Part shown: one piece after another, positions 50,559 to 59,590 of the stretch
Position numbering within the stretch: position 1 is the stretch's first letter
How the letters are laid out: each line of letters starts with the position of its first letter
NCBI RefSeq assembly: GCF_019042735.1
Contig: NZ_JAHQCR010000087.1
Location: 8,436 to 72,435 of the forward strand
DNA length: 64,000 nt
Reading direction: 5' to 3'
DNA from: Evansella alkalicola
Lineage (GTDB): Bacteria > Bacillota > Bacilli > Bacillales > Salisediminibacteriaceae
Made by a program: the position numbers and the translations under genes
Notes under the pieces: generated by a model
Database searches by the model: none
What the model was told of the DNA's origin: nothing
The model's input: only the letters and a program-made list of their open reading frames with translations

Positions 50559-51914
50559 TTAATTTCTTACAAATCCAATAGCAATGTCTTCCTTAGCCAA
50601 AAATATATCATTATTCAGATAATGACGCGTGTTATCAATTTCACTAAAATACTCCGGCATGATAACAGAAGCAATATGCTCCTCCGTATGGATATCATAA
50701 GCAAGAAATACCATTTGCATTTCCTCAGTTTCTGCATCTCTAATTCTACCAAAACTATAATGGAACCTTCCGTCATTCCATTGGACTGCCCTGTTAATAT
50801 CTTCTCTAAAATTTAAAGTTTGCGTTCCCTCTTCTAAATTAAAGAAACCATAGCCCATACCACGTCTTGTTTGATCTTCCACGTAAACCATGTTACCAAA
50901 GCGAAAACCACTTCCAATTTGATTGGAATAGCGATAATCACCGTCCATTGGATATTCACGTAAAACTTCTCCCGTGCTTAAATCATGTACTCGTGTTACC
51001 TCTTCATAGCGATTTAATATATATACTTCTTCACTACCATCATGATTTTGTGTCATCACTGAATACCAATTTCTTTCTCCTTCTAAACTCCAATCTAGTT
51101 CAAATGTTTCTCCATTATATTTTTCCAAATTACTATCAATAATTCGAATTAATTCTTTATTCACAAACGTGTAGTTACCTGAATGACCTGAATCACTATG
51201 TACAGGCGGAACCTCTAACCTAGTTAATTCTTCATTTTCAAAATTATATTTAAAATAATACGACTCATGTTCTAGGTCCGAATCAAAAGCTGCTTCAAAA
51301 AGCTCAACGGCTCGGTCGAAAAAATAAATCGTGTCGTCTTCAGGAAATAAATATACTTGACTTATAGAGGATACCTCATCAAGTGTCCCTTCATATCGAA
51401 TCGTCCCATCTTTATTAACAACCTTATATTCGTTTGTTGGATTACCATCATATTCAATGAACAAAAAGGCGTCTTCACCATATGAATAAAGAGGTTGGTG
51501 CATAGCTGTATACCTAAACCCTAAATCTACTTGCCATAGTTCTTCATTCGTATCCTCTTCAACGGCTCGAACAAAGTCATCACCAAAGAGATATATTACT
51601 CCATCATCATATACTGCACCGTTTTTAGAAGCACCATCAGTTTCTATAAAAAATAATTTCCCAAACTCACTAAACTGGTCATTAAATTCTTCCATGGTCA
51701 ACGCATTTTCATAATCAAAGTCTAGGTTTAATGTTCGTAGTTCTCCGTCTTCACCTGGCTGAATTTCTGGTAAACTCTCCAAGGAAAAACGGTCACCACT
51801 TGCATCAGCAGTCTCTCCATCTTCACCACTTCCTCCTGTTTCACCTTCCCCTGAACACGCCATCAACATTATTAATATAGTTCCTGCGATGATTCCACTT
51901 TTAAATAATCTCAA
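50559..51914 (-). CDS. Lipoprotein with beta-propeller-like repeats
   Basis: The 451-aa product starts MRLFKSGIIAGTILIMLMAC, a lipoprotein signal with lipobox LMAC. A Gly/Glu/Asp-rich linker follows, then repeated strands of PQQ/WD-like type (VYDDGVIYLFGDDFVRAVEEDTNEELWQVDL; VYILNRYEEVTRVHDLSTGEVL, described as two separate blades). This suggests an extracellular beta-propeller of unknown ligand. The start is TTG 51914, six bases after GAGGTG; the ATG at 51935 lacks a site. Confidence 0.78.
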   Translation of the reverse strand: MRLFKSGIIAGTILIMLMACSGEGETGGSGEDGETADASGDRFSLESLPEIQPGEDGELRTLNLDFDYENALTMEEFNDQFSEFGKLFFIETDGASKNGAVYDDGVIYLFGDDFVRAVEEDTNEELWQVDLGFRYTAMHQPLYSYGEDAFLFIEYDGNPTNEYKVVNKDGTIRYEGTLDEVSSISQVYLFPEDDTIYFFDRAVELFEAAFDSDLEHESYYFKYNFENEELTRLEVPPVHSDSGHSGNYTFVNKELIRIIDSNLEKYNGETFELDWSLEGERNWYSVMTQNHDGSEEVYILNRYEEVTRVHDLSTGEVLREYPMDGDYRYSNQIGSGFRFGNMVYVEDQTRRGMGYGFFNLEEGTQTLNFREDINRAVQWNDGRFHYSFGRIRDAETEEMQMVFLAYDIHTEEHIASVIMPEYFSEIDNTRHYLNNDIFLAKEDIAIGFVRN

Positions 51915-52280
51915 TTCCTTCACCTCATAACTCAATCTAGTATTTTTATCAGCTGTAGAAGAATATATTTACAACCTTTGGATAAATAATCCAAATCTAT
52001 AATATTATGAGATTATAATTCTAGAAAAAGGAATAGTACTATATGGGTGTTTTGTCCAGTTAAAAATTGAAATTGATTACTCGCACATCTTTTGTGATAC
52101 TTATAGCCTAGTTTTGCGAAAAGAATGTCTATAAATATCAACAAACACGTCATTTTAGCCACTGAAAAATATGATGAAACACCTAGTATATTCGACTCAC
52201 AAAAAGCCGTCACTTTAATTATTTTCTAGTACATCGTTATCATTCATGCAAATAAACTATTGGTATCTACCAACAAAAAC
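51915..52280. other. Gap between the lipoprotein and amidohydrolase regions
   Basis: AT-rich DNA that should contain the promoter of the minus-strand lipoprotein. No repeat, small gene or clear promoter was recognised. Confidence 0.4.
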
Positions 52281-52335
52281 AAATAAAAGCCCTTTGAAGT
52301 AGCTTTTAGCTTCAGAGGGCTTATTTGTTTTACTC
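52281..52335. terminator. Terminator downstream of the amidohydrolase gene
   Basis: AAATAAAAGCCCT...AGGGCTTATTTG with an inner TTGAAG/CTTCAG stem and T-rich flanks on both strands. It is 140 bases past the amidohydrolase stop. Confidence 0.78.
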
Positions 52336-52470
52336 TATAAAATGGGTTATATATTACGGTTTTGCTATCTTACAATTTTAGATTCAGATACCTTACCTTT
52401 TTAATATGAGATTCACACTAAAAGAATCTTCCGTTCTATCCATTAACCTCAAACCAGTAGGACTCTCCTT

Positions 52471-53799
52471 CTACAACACAATCCCCGCTCTTTCAATAAT
52501 CTCTCTACCATGCTTTTTCATTTGCTCGATCAGCACGTTTTCATCGATGTGAACAAGCTTGCGACCCTTCATCACCCATTGCCCGTTACACATGGACGAT
52601 TCCACTCGGCTTGAACTCATACTATATACGAGATTTCCTACAGGATTATGAAGTGGAAGACTTCCGAAGTCGTCAGGATTAACAATGATTAAATCAGCTT
52701 TTTTACCAACCTCTAACGACCCTATTTCGTCCTCCCAAAGAAGCGCCTGGGCACCGTTTCTCGTCGCCATTTCTAGCACTTGATAAGCTGGAACCACTTG
52801 AGGATCAGCTAACCGCCCTTTGTGGATCAAAGAGGTGAGGTGCATTTCCTGAAACATGTCCATTCTATTGTTGGCTGGTGCACCGTCCGTTCCAATTGCC
52901 ACGCAAATCCCCTTTTCCAGCATTTCAGGAATCTTTGGAAAACCAAGTACTTTCATTGCTGCACCAGGATTATGGGAAACCTTCACTCCGTGCTCTTGGT
53001 ATAAATTTAATTCAAGTTCAGACATATACACCGTATGGACCGACAATAAATTTTTTCCCAAGACCCCTAGGTTTCCAAGATGCTCTGCAGTCGTCGCACC
53101 ACGCGTATCCTTCACTAGTTGGACCTCGTCCTCGATTTCTGCAATATGCATATGTATACCAGCATTGAACTGATCTGCTAGCTTTTTCGTTTCCACGAGC
53201 AGTTCGTCTGTTGCGTTAAAAATCGTGCGGATATTAAACCAATAACGAATTCGGCCATCCACTGTATTATTCCACTTATGATAATGGTCAACTTGTTTTT
53301 GCAGGCAGACATCTGTCGGCTCTACCCATGAAGCTGGCAATCCTTCCCCAGAATCCATCGTAGATCTGGATAAAATCCCACGTAAACCCGATTCCGTTAT
53401 AGCTTTAGCCATGGCATCAATCCCGTGCCCTCCAGCTTCCGCAAACGTCGTCACCCCAGAACGAATTAACTCGGCACAGCAAGCTAATGCAGAGACATAC
53501 ACATCTTCCTCCGTCATATTGCTCTCATATGGCCAGATCCGCTCCCGAAGCCACGTCAATAAATCCACGTCGTCAGCGATCCCTCTTCCTAGCTGTTGGT
53601 TAAGGTGGACGTGCGTGTTTACAAGCCCCGGCATGACGATTTTACCTTCCGCGTCTATCACTTCCGCTCCAGGATAATCCGCCTCATTGATCTGCCCTAT
53701 TTCCTTGAGAACGGATCCATCTACGAGAACATCTCCGTGCTCAAAGATTTCCTTATCTGCATTCATTGTTAAGACATAGCCATTTTTAATTAGTTTCAT
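52471..53799 (-). CDS. Amidohydrolase, TRZ/ATZ or guanine/8-oxoguanine deaminase-like
   Basis: The 442-aa metal-dependent hydrolase has GLVNTHVHLNQQLGRG (H63, H65), a His in HMHIAE, SVHTVYMS and the final metal Asp in IGTDGAPANN. These mark the TrzA/AtzA and aminohydrolase group that deaminates or dechlorinates purine, pyrimidine and triazine rings. LTWLRERIWPYE is usual near the entrance of such deaminases. The natural substrate is open: guanine-type bases are plausible given the divergent NCS2 permease. It follows the Rieske gene by 67 bases on the same strand. Confidence 0.85.
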   Translation of the reverse strand: MKLIKNGYVLTMNADKEIFEHGDVLVDGSVLKEIGQINEADYPGAEVIDAEGKIVMPGLVNTHVHLNQQLGRGIADDVDLLTWLRERIWPYESNMTEEDVYVSALACCAELIRSGVTTFAEAGGHGIDAMAKAITESGLRGILSRSTMDSGEGLPASWVEPTDVCLQKQVDHYHKWNNTVDGRIRYWFNIRTIFNATDELLVETKKLADQFNAGIHMHIAEIEDEVQLVKDTRGATTAEHLGNLGVLGKNLLSVHTVYMSELELNLYQEHGVKVSHNPGAAMKVLGFPKIPEMLEKGICVAIGTDGAPANNRMDMFQEMHLTSLIHKGRLADPQVVPAYQVLEMATRNGAQALLWEDEIGSLEVGKKADLIIVNPDDFGSLPLHNPVGNLVYSMSSSRVESSMCNGQWVMKGRKLVHIDENVLIEQMKKHGREIIERAGIVL

Positions 53800-53866
53800 G
53801 TTAGGAAGACACCCTTTCTGTTTTGCAAAAACTCGTGTGGAACTGAACTGCTAACCAACCTATTAT

Positions 53867-54844
53867 CTACTCCGTCCCTAAAGTAACACCTAATTTTTTC
53901 AAATACTTACGGTACGCAATGCTCATCATGTCGCACTTCAAGGAAAGCTCTACTTGCAAATCAAGAGGCAGATCCTCAGGCTTTTGGTTTTCCACAATCG
54001 GCTTATCTTGGGCAAAAATCATATCTTGAAACTCAACTATTTTCTCGTCACTCAATTCATTCTCATAGTTAAATGACATAACGCCATAAGCAATCGACTT
54101 ACGCTCTGCAACAGGAAGGATCGTCAAAAGAATCGTGAACTTGTTATTCGTATCAGGATCTCTTTTCGTAAAACGAACACTCAACGGACGGTTCACCTCA
54201 TATGTATAGTAAACGTCCTTCGACTCCCCAGAGCCGTCTGGATCCGGTTGAAAAATCGCGATCTCATCGGAATAAACCCTGTCGTCCTCCCAATGAATAT
54301 CGTAATCATTAATAACTGGATGCTCCTGCACTCCTAAAAATCCTTCATGGATAAAAGCAAGATGACCTACATCAAGGAAGTTCTCCACGATTCTCGGTGG
54401 ATTTGCGTTCACTTCTTGTGGTCCCCATAACACATGGCGATAGCTGTCATCTGAAAACTCAGGATAATGGAACAACTCTGGTTCATTATTATTTAAGTTC
54501 ACCCAAACGAAACCATACGCCTCCTTTGTGGAAAACTTGATTGCCTTTGCTTTCAAAGGAATCTGTCTTCCTTCTGGGAGCTGTGGAATCTTCTTACATG
54601 CCCCATCTGAATCATATTCCCAACCATGATAGGCGCATACAAGGTTCCCATCCTTTACACACCCTAATGAGAGAGCAGCCCCTCGGTGAATACATAAATC
54701 TTTAAATGCATGAATTCCTTCTTCATTACGGAAGAGCACAACCCTTTCCCCCAAGATTGTCACTTGTAATGGTGCTTCCTTCACATCATCTATCTTACTA
54801 GCTACGATCCAATCATTTCGTAACACTTGATCTTCAACTAACAT
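53867..54844 (-). CDS. Rieske non-heme iron oxygenase, terminal subunit
   Basis: The 325-aa protein has an N-terminal Rieske [2Fe-2S] site C51-I-H53 and C70-A-Y-H73 (CIHRGAAL, CAYHGWEY). It has a mononuclear iron site D158-x2-H161-x4-H166 in ENFLDVGHLAFIHEG. The protein is the size of VanA-type demethylases and HpxD-like purine oxygenases. No reductase or ferredoxin gene is next to it, so electrons must come from a partner elsewhere. It is divergent from the NCS2 permease, sharing a control region with a PurR-box-like site. N-demethylation or ring hydroxylation of a purine is a reasonable guess, not shown. Confidence 0.9.
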   Translation of the reverse strand: MLVEDQVLRNDWIVASKIDDVKEAPLQVTILGERVVLFRNEEGIHAFKDLCIHRGAALSLGCVKDGNLVCAYHGWEYDSDGACKKIPQLPEGRQIPLKAKAIKFSTKEAYGFVWVNLNNNEPELFHYPEFSDDSYRHVLWGPQEVNANPPRIVENFLDVGHLAFIHEGFLGVQEHPVINDYDIHWEDDRVYSDEIAIFQPDPDGSGESKDVYYTYEVNRPLSVRFTKRDPDTNNKFTILLTILPVAERKSIAYGVMSFNYENELSDEKIVEFQDMIFAQDKPIVENQKPEDLPLDLQVELSLKCDMMSIAYRKYLKKLGVTLGTE

Positions 54845-54912
54845 ATCTCTCTCCCTTTCAAAAACCTAATTTAACTCTATTCTATGAAGTAATATATAGA
54901 AAGTCAACCCAA

Positions 54913-54925
54913 AAACCGAACGTTC
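54913..54925 (+). promoter_or_regulatory. PurR-box-like site in the divergent control region
   Basis: AAAACCGAACGTT matches 12 of 13 positions of the B. subtilis PurBox AWWWCCGAACWWT. No clear inverse partner box was found nearby. It is about 50 bases upstream of the -35 of the NCS2 promoter. Confidence 0.45.
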
Positions 54926-54961
54926 TACGAAATAAAATTAATAAATGTACGCCTTTTGTAT

Positions 54962-54990
54962 TTACACACGTTAACATCTTGTATATAATG
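54962..54990 (+). promoter_or_regulatory. Sigma-A promoter of the NCS2 permease gene
   Basis: TTTACA, a 17-base spacer and a perfect TATAAT. It is 111 bases before the start codon. Confidence 0.75.
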
Positions 54991-55100
54991 CAAAACATGA
55001 TGTTTTAATTTTTCCAGAGATCGATTCGGAATGATTAGCTCATTACATAAGCTTTCATCTATTATTCTTATTAAAAATTACTTGCAGAGGAGAATTGCAC

Positions 55101-56450
55101 GTGGAACAGAATCAGCAAAAACCGAACAATTTTGTTGGCGTTGACGAAAAGATAAGCTGGGGGAAAGCAACCGTCCTTGGTATGCAGCACGTACTTGCGA
55201 TGGACTTATACATTGCCCCAATCATTATTGCAGGATTATTAGCAATGGATGCATTAGGTACATCATTTTTTGTACAAATGTGTTTCTTAGCAGCAGGAAT
55301 TGCAACCCTTATTCAAACCATCTTCGGAATTCGATTACCTGTAGTTCAGGGGCCTTCGTATGTACCGATTGGTGCTTTAGGTGCCATTGGTGGAAACCTC
55401 GGTTTAGGAGCCGTATTCGGAAGTCTTATTCCTGGGGCCCTATTGATCGCAATTTTAGGATATCCCCTAAAAGTTTTCGCAAAAGTAGTAAGGAAAATCA
55501 TTCCTCCACTCGTAGGGGGAACAGTGATCGTCATCGTTGGTATCTCTTTAATGCCAGCTGCCTTCAATAACATTTATAGTGCATCTGGAAACGTCGGACA
55601 CAACATTCTCATTGCCTTTGTGTCTGCGGCTGTTTTAGTTATTTGTATTCTTCTTGGGCGAAAACAAGAAGGATATGGTACCTTCTTCCGTTTAGTATCC
55701 GTTATTCTAGCAATTTTTGTTGGAACAGTTACGGCTTCATTTTTCGGTACACTGGATTTCTCAGCAGTTGGAGAGGCAAAATGGTTCGCTTTACCTGGCT
55801 TCTTCCCATTCGGTGCACCAGTATTTGATTTACAAGCAATCTTAATCATGGTCTTCATCTATATGATTATCTTGATTGAAACGACTGGTACTTGGTTCGT
55901 GGTGTCTGAAGTTACTGGAAAAGAATTAGATGACAAAAAACTAAATCGTGCTTCTGTTGGGGAAGGTATGGGTTGTTTCGTAGGTTCCTTATTTGGTGGT
56001 ACACCTGTAACTGGTTATTCCTCAAACGCTGGAATCATCGCCATCACTGGTGTCGCAAGTAGAATGGCAATTATCGCTGCCGGTATTATTCTAGTAGCAT
56101 TAGGACTCATTCCTAAATTATCTGCACTGATCACAAGCATTCCTTCACCAGTTATTAACGGTATTTTCGGAGTTGTGTGTGTGGCCATTGTTATGAACGG
56201 GTTAAAAGTAATCCAACATATCGTCATTGATGACCGAAATATGATCGTCATCGGTATTCCAATCTTACTGACAATCGGTGCAATCATTCTTCCACCAGAA
56301 ATCTTATATGCTGTTCCTGACTTTGCTAACTATATCCTATCTTCTGGTACGGCAGTCGGCGCCATAGCAGTATTGGTGTTGAATATCATCATACCAAACA
56401 GTAAAGAGAAGAAGCCTGATTCAGGAGATGAAAGTCATTTGTCTGCGTAA
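55101..56450 (+). CDS. NCS2 (xanthine/uracil family) nucleobase permease
   Basis: The 449-aa membrane protein has 12-14 helices and the family signatures QGPSYVPIGALGAIGG and GTPVTGYSSNAGIIAITGVASR, with a Glu in the latter half (LIETTGTWFVVSE). NCS2 permeases import xanthine, urate, guanine/hypoxanthine or uracil. I start it at GTG 55101, eight bases after GAGGAGA; a TTG at 55095 is closer to the site. It is divergent from the Rieske and amidohydrolase genes and probably imports their substrate. No additional pathway gene is adjacent downstream. Confidence 0.9.
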   Translation: MEQNQQKPNNFVGVDEKISWGKATVLGMQHVLAMDLYIAPIIIAGLLAMDALGTSFFVQMCFLAAGIATLIQTIFGIRLPVVQGPSYVPIGALGAIGGNLGLGAVFGSLIPGALLIAILGYPLKVFAKVVRKIIPPLVGGTVIVIVGISLMPAAFNNIYSASGNVGHNILIAFVSAAVLVICILLGRKQEGYGTFFRLVSVILAIFVGTVTASFFGTLDFSAVGEAKWFALPGFFPFGAPVFDLQAILIMVFIYMIILIETTGTWFVVSEVTGKELDDKKLNRASVGEGMGCFVGSLFGGTPVTGYSSNAGIIAITGVASRMAIIAAGIILVALGLIPKLSALITSIPSPVINGIFGVVCVAIVMNGLKVIQHIVIDDRNMIVIGIPILLTIGAIILPPEILYAVPDFANYILSSGTAVGAIAVLVLNIIIPNSKEKKPDSGDESHLSA

Positions 56451-56504
56451 AAACTGAAGTGTTGAGCTTAGGCTCGCTGTCAATCTAGTCCACATTCTCT
56501 GTCG

Positions 56505-56690
56505 TTGAATGCGGACTAGATTTTGTTTTCTCTTGGTTTCCTCGCCGCATTTTGGGTGAATGCGGACTAGATTCCACGCCCCCTCCAAACCTATGCCGCA
56601 TTTCCTCAAAATGCGGCATAGATTCCGCCGTCCCTCCAAACCTAGGCCGCAATCTGCAATATCGCGGACTAGATTCCGCGAGTAAAAACG
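56505..56690. repeat. Diverged units of the 51-bp GCGGACTAG family
   Basis: GCGGACTAGATT recurs at about 56510, 56562 and 56665, with GCCGCA- and TGCGGC-containing stretches between, including a palindromic AAATGCGGCA version. These are related to the 46.2-kb array. A trailing degenerate piece lies at 57635-57690, after the 52-bp array. Confidence 0.78.
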
Positions 56691-57620
56691 CAAAGCTGTC
56701 GATAAGAGCATGGATTCTATTTACCAACAGTTTTGATGTTTGAAAACGCTAATCTGTCGATAAGAGCAAAGATTACCGACTGTTTTGTTGTTTGAAAACG
56801 CAAAGCTGTCGATTAGAGCATGGATTAACGGCAGTTTTGATCCTCAAAAACGTAAATCTGTCGATAAGGGCTGGGATTACCGACAGATTTGATCCTCGAA
56901 AACGTAAATCTGTCGATTAGAGCTGGGATAACAGACAGATTTGATCCTCGAAAACGCAAATCTGTCGATTAGAGCTGGGATTACCGACAGTTTTGATATT
57001 TGAAAATGTAAATCTGTCGATTAGAGCTGGGATTACCGACAGATTTGATGGTTGAAAACGTAAATCTGTCGATTAGAGCATGGATTAACGACAGATTTGA
57101 TATTTGAAAACGCTAATCTGTCGATTAGAGCATGGATTAACGGCAGTTTTGATGTTTGAAAACGCTAATCTGTCGATAAGAGCATGGATTAACGACAGAT
57201 TTGATGTTAGAAAATACAAATCTGTCGATTAGAGCATGGATTATCGACTGTTTTGATGGTTGAAAACGCAAAGCTGTCGATTAGAGCAAGGATTACCGAC
57301 AGTTTTGATGTTTGAAAACGCAAAGCTGTCGATTAGAGCATGGATTATCGACTGTTTTGATGGTTGAAAACGCAAAGCTGTCGATAAGAGCTGGGATTAC
57401 CGACAGTTTTGATATTTGAAAACGCAAAACTGTCGATAAGAGCAAGGATTAACGGCAGTTTTGATCCTCAAAAACGCTAATCTGTCGATAAGAGCAAGGT
57501 TTACCGACAGATTTGATGTTTGAAAACGCAATTCTGTCGATTAAGAGCTGGGATTACCGGCAGTTTTGATCCTCAAAAACGTAAATCTGTCGATAAGGGC
57601 TGGGATTACCGGCAGCTTTG
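56690..57620. repeat. Tandem array of 18 hairpin-forming 52-bp units
   Basis: CTGTCGAT occurs at 56696, 56754, 56806, 56858 and then every 52 bases to 57534, with a last one at 57587. Each unit reads AAACGNAAATCTGTCG, then ATTAGAGCATGGATTA and CCGACAGATTTGATNNTTG. The 5' AAATCTGTCG (or AAAGCTGTCG) can pair with CGACAGATTT (or CGACAGTTTT), giving up to 10 bp around a 16- to 18-base loop. Sequence between hairpins and loops varies slightly between units. No open gene crosses it. Confidence 0.94.
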
Positions 57621-57798
57621 ATGTAAGATTCCTAGTTTCCTGGCCGCATTCTGCAATATAACAAAATACCCGGACTAATTTTGACTCCCCCACTCCCCTT
57701 TTCATGACTAAAGTCATTTTTTTTCATGACTAAATCCACTAACCCACAATCCACCTCCCATTTACACTAAATATAGAGACAAACGGAGGTGGTTGACA

Positions 57799-58845
57799 AT
57801 GGAAGCGAAGAAAAGAACGAAGGAAGCAACGATGAACAAACCAAAAACAACAACAACAACAACAACAGAAGCAATGAAAACGATCGAAGCGATGAACAAA
57901 ACGCAAACAACCGAAGCAATCAAAACGAAAGAACCAAACCAAGAGCTAGTAATGGCAGAGTTAAAGGGCGTTACTAAAGTTTTCAAAGGAAAAAAAGCAG
58001 TTGATGATTTGAATTTCTCGATCAGAAAAGGGGAAATCACAGCAATCCTCGGACCTAACGGGGCGGGGAAATCCACGACGATCAAGATGCTACTTGGTTT
58101 ACTAGAGCCTAGCACAGGGTCAGTCAGGGTATTCAATCAGAAGCCAAAAGAAAAAAAGGTATTGGAACGAATCGGAGCAATGCTGCAGGAAGTGAGCGTT
58201 ATCGATGCGTTAACAGTGAAGGAAATTCTCCAGTTATTTCGAAGCTATTATCCGAAGCCACTACCCTATGAGGAGCTTGTGACGATTACCGGATTTACCA
58301 AAGAAGAATTAAAAAAGCGGGCAGAAAAGTTATCTGCTGGACAAAAACGTCGACTTGCCTTTGCACTTGCTTTGGCAGGTGACCCAGACCTTCTTTTTTT
58401 CGATGAACCCACAGTAGGAATGGACGTCACATCTAGGAGCTTGTTTTGGAAAACAATCGATGATTTGAAAGCACGGGGGAAAACAATTATTTTTACAACA
58501 CACTACTTGCAGGAAGCTGACGACGTGGCAGAACGGATCATACTTTTTCACAACGGAGCAGTCATTGAAGACGGCACTCCTGCTGAAATTAAAAGTAGAC
58601 TCACCAAAAAAGCAGTGACATTCAAGCACTTTGGCCAAAAGGAAGCTGTCTTCGCCCTTAAAAAGCTACCAATCGTGTCCAAAGTTATCGCAAACGGAGA
58701 TAGATTCATTGTGGAGACGAGTGATACGGACGCGCTCCTACGAATCCTATTTGAGCGCCAGCTGCCAGTTAAAGAAATCGATATTGAACAAGGACGTCTT
58801 GAAGATGCCTTTGAGCGTCTCACTGTCAAAGAGGAGGTTATTTAA
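57799..58845 (+). CDS. ABC exporter ATPase (YvfR-like) with N-terminal Thr/Lys extension
   Basis: The 348-aa ATPase has Walker A GPNGAGKST, signature LSAGQKRR, Walker B LLFFDEPTVGMD and switch His TTHYLQEADD. A C-terminal ~80-residue extension (KAVTFKHFGQ...) is typical of DrrA/YvfR-like drug or lantibiotic exporters. Residues 1-50 are an unusual low-complexity stretch (TTTTTTTEAMKTIEAMNKTQ) encoded partly by repeated ACA. The start is ATG 57799 with GGAGG nine bases upstream; a TTG at 57793 is too close. It is followed directly by the permease, kinase and regulator genes. Confidence 0.9.
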   Translation: MEAKKRTKEATMNKPKTTTTTTTEAMKTIEAMNKTQTTEAIKTKEPNQELVMAELKGVTKVFKGKKAVDDLNFSIRKGEITAILGPNGAGKSTTIKMLLGLLEPSTGSVRVFNQKPKEKKVLERIGAMLQEVSVIDALTVKEILQLFRSYYPKPLPYEELVTITGFTKEELKKRAEKLSAGQKRRLAFALALAGDPDLLFFDEPTVGMDVTSRSLFWKTIDDLKARGKTIIFTTHYLQEADDVAERIILFHNGAVIEDGTPAEIKSRLTKKAVTFKHFGQKEAVFALKKLPIVSKVIANGDRFIVETSDTDALLRILFERQLPVKEIDIEQGRLEDAFERLTVKEEVI

Positions 58846-59586
58846 ATGAATGCCGTTTGGATGCAATGTAAAGCAGAAGCCTTAAGAATATTAAGAAACC
58901 CATATTATGTGTTTTGGTCACTCATGATGCCAATTTTATTTTACGTGCTTTTCACTAGAATTTTTAACACAGGAATTGACAATGCCCAGGAATGGCAGGC
59001 CCACTATTTAATGTCCATGACCACGTTTAGTGTGATGGGAACTGCGATTATGACACTAGGAATCCGACTTGTTGAGGAACGGTCACAAGGGTGGGCCACA
59101 TTTATGCGAATCACCCCGTTATCAGACGGTGCTTACTTTTTTGCAAAAATGATGGGTCAAACGGTTATTCATACGTTCTCCATTATTGTGATCTTCGCTG
59201 CAGGGGCGATCATTAATGGCGTTTCCCTATCCGTTCAAGCATGGCTCTTCAGCTATCTTTGGATACTCGCTGGATCTTTCACATTTCTCGCCTTAGGGAC
59301 GTTGATTGGGGCAATGAAAAAAGTGGATACTGCCTCTGGGGTAAGTAATCTTCTTTACATGGTACTGGCTATATCCGGTGGAATGTGGATGCCACTAGAT
59401 ACGATGCCACAGTTCATTCAGAATATCGGGGTCTGGCTCCCTTCCTATAATTTTGGAAATGGCGCATGGCAAATTATCCGTGGCGCAAACCCGGAATGGA
59501 TGAACTTAATTGTTTTAGCAGGATATCTTGTCGTATTTGTTGTATTATCGAAGTATATCAGGAGTAAACAAGAAGTGGCGGTGTAA
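58846..59586 (+). CDS. ABC-2 type exporter permease (YvfS-like)
   Basis: The 246-aa membrane protein has six helices and the ABC-2 pattern (VFWSLMMPILFYVLFTRIFN near the start, YMVLAISGGMWMPLDTMP near the end). It pairs with the ATPase encoded just before it; the stop and start are adjacent. GAGGAGGTTATTTAA precedes the ATG. The gene order ATPase, permease, sensor kinase, regulator is like yvfR-yvfS-yvfT-yvfU of B. subtilis. Confidence 0.9.
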   Translation: MNAVWMQCKAEALRILRNPYYVFWSLMMPILFYVLFTRIFNTGIDNAQEWQAHYLMSMTTFSVMGTAIMTLGIRLVEERSQGWATFMRITPLSDGAYFFAKMMGQTVIHTFSIIVIFAAGAIINGVSLSVQAWLFSYLWILAGSFTFLALGTLIGAMKKVDTASGVSNLLYMVLAISGGMWMPLDTMPQFIQNIGVWLPSYNFGNGAWQIIRGANPEWMNLIVLAGYLVVFVVLSKYIRSKQEVAV

Positions 59587-59590
59587 CTTT

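Noticed and set aside
56690..57620. CRISPR array
   Set aside because: The would-be spacers are repeated and the whole 52-bp unit is conserved; no cas genes are present.
57739..57942. Cys/Phe-rich minus frame over the ABC ATPase N-terminus
   Set aside because: It is the complement of ACA-type repeats, with no ribosome site.
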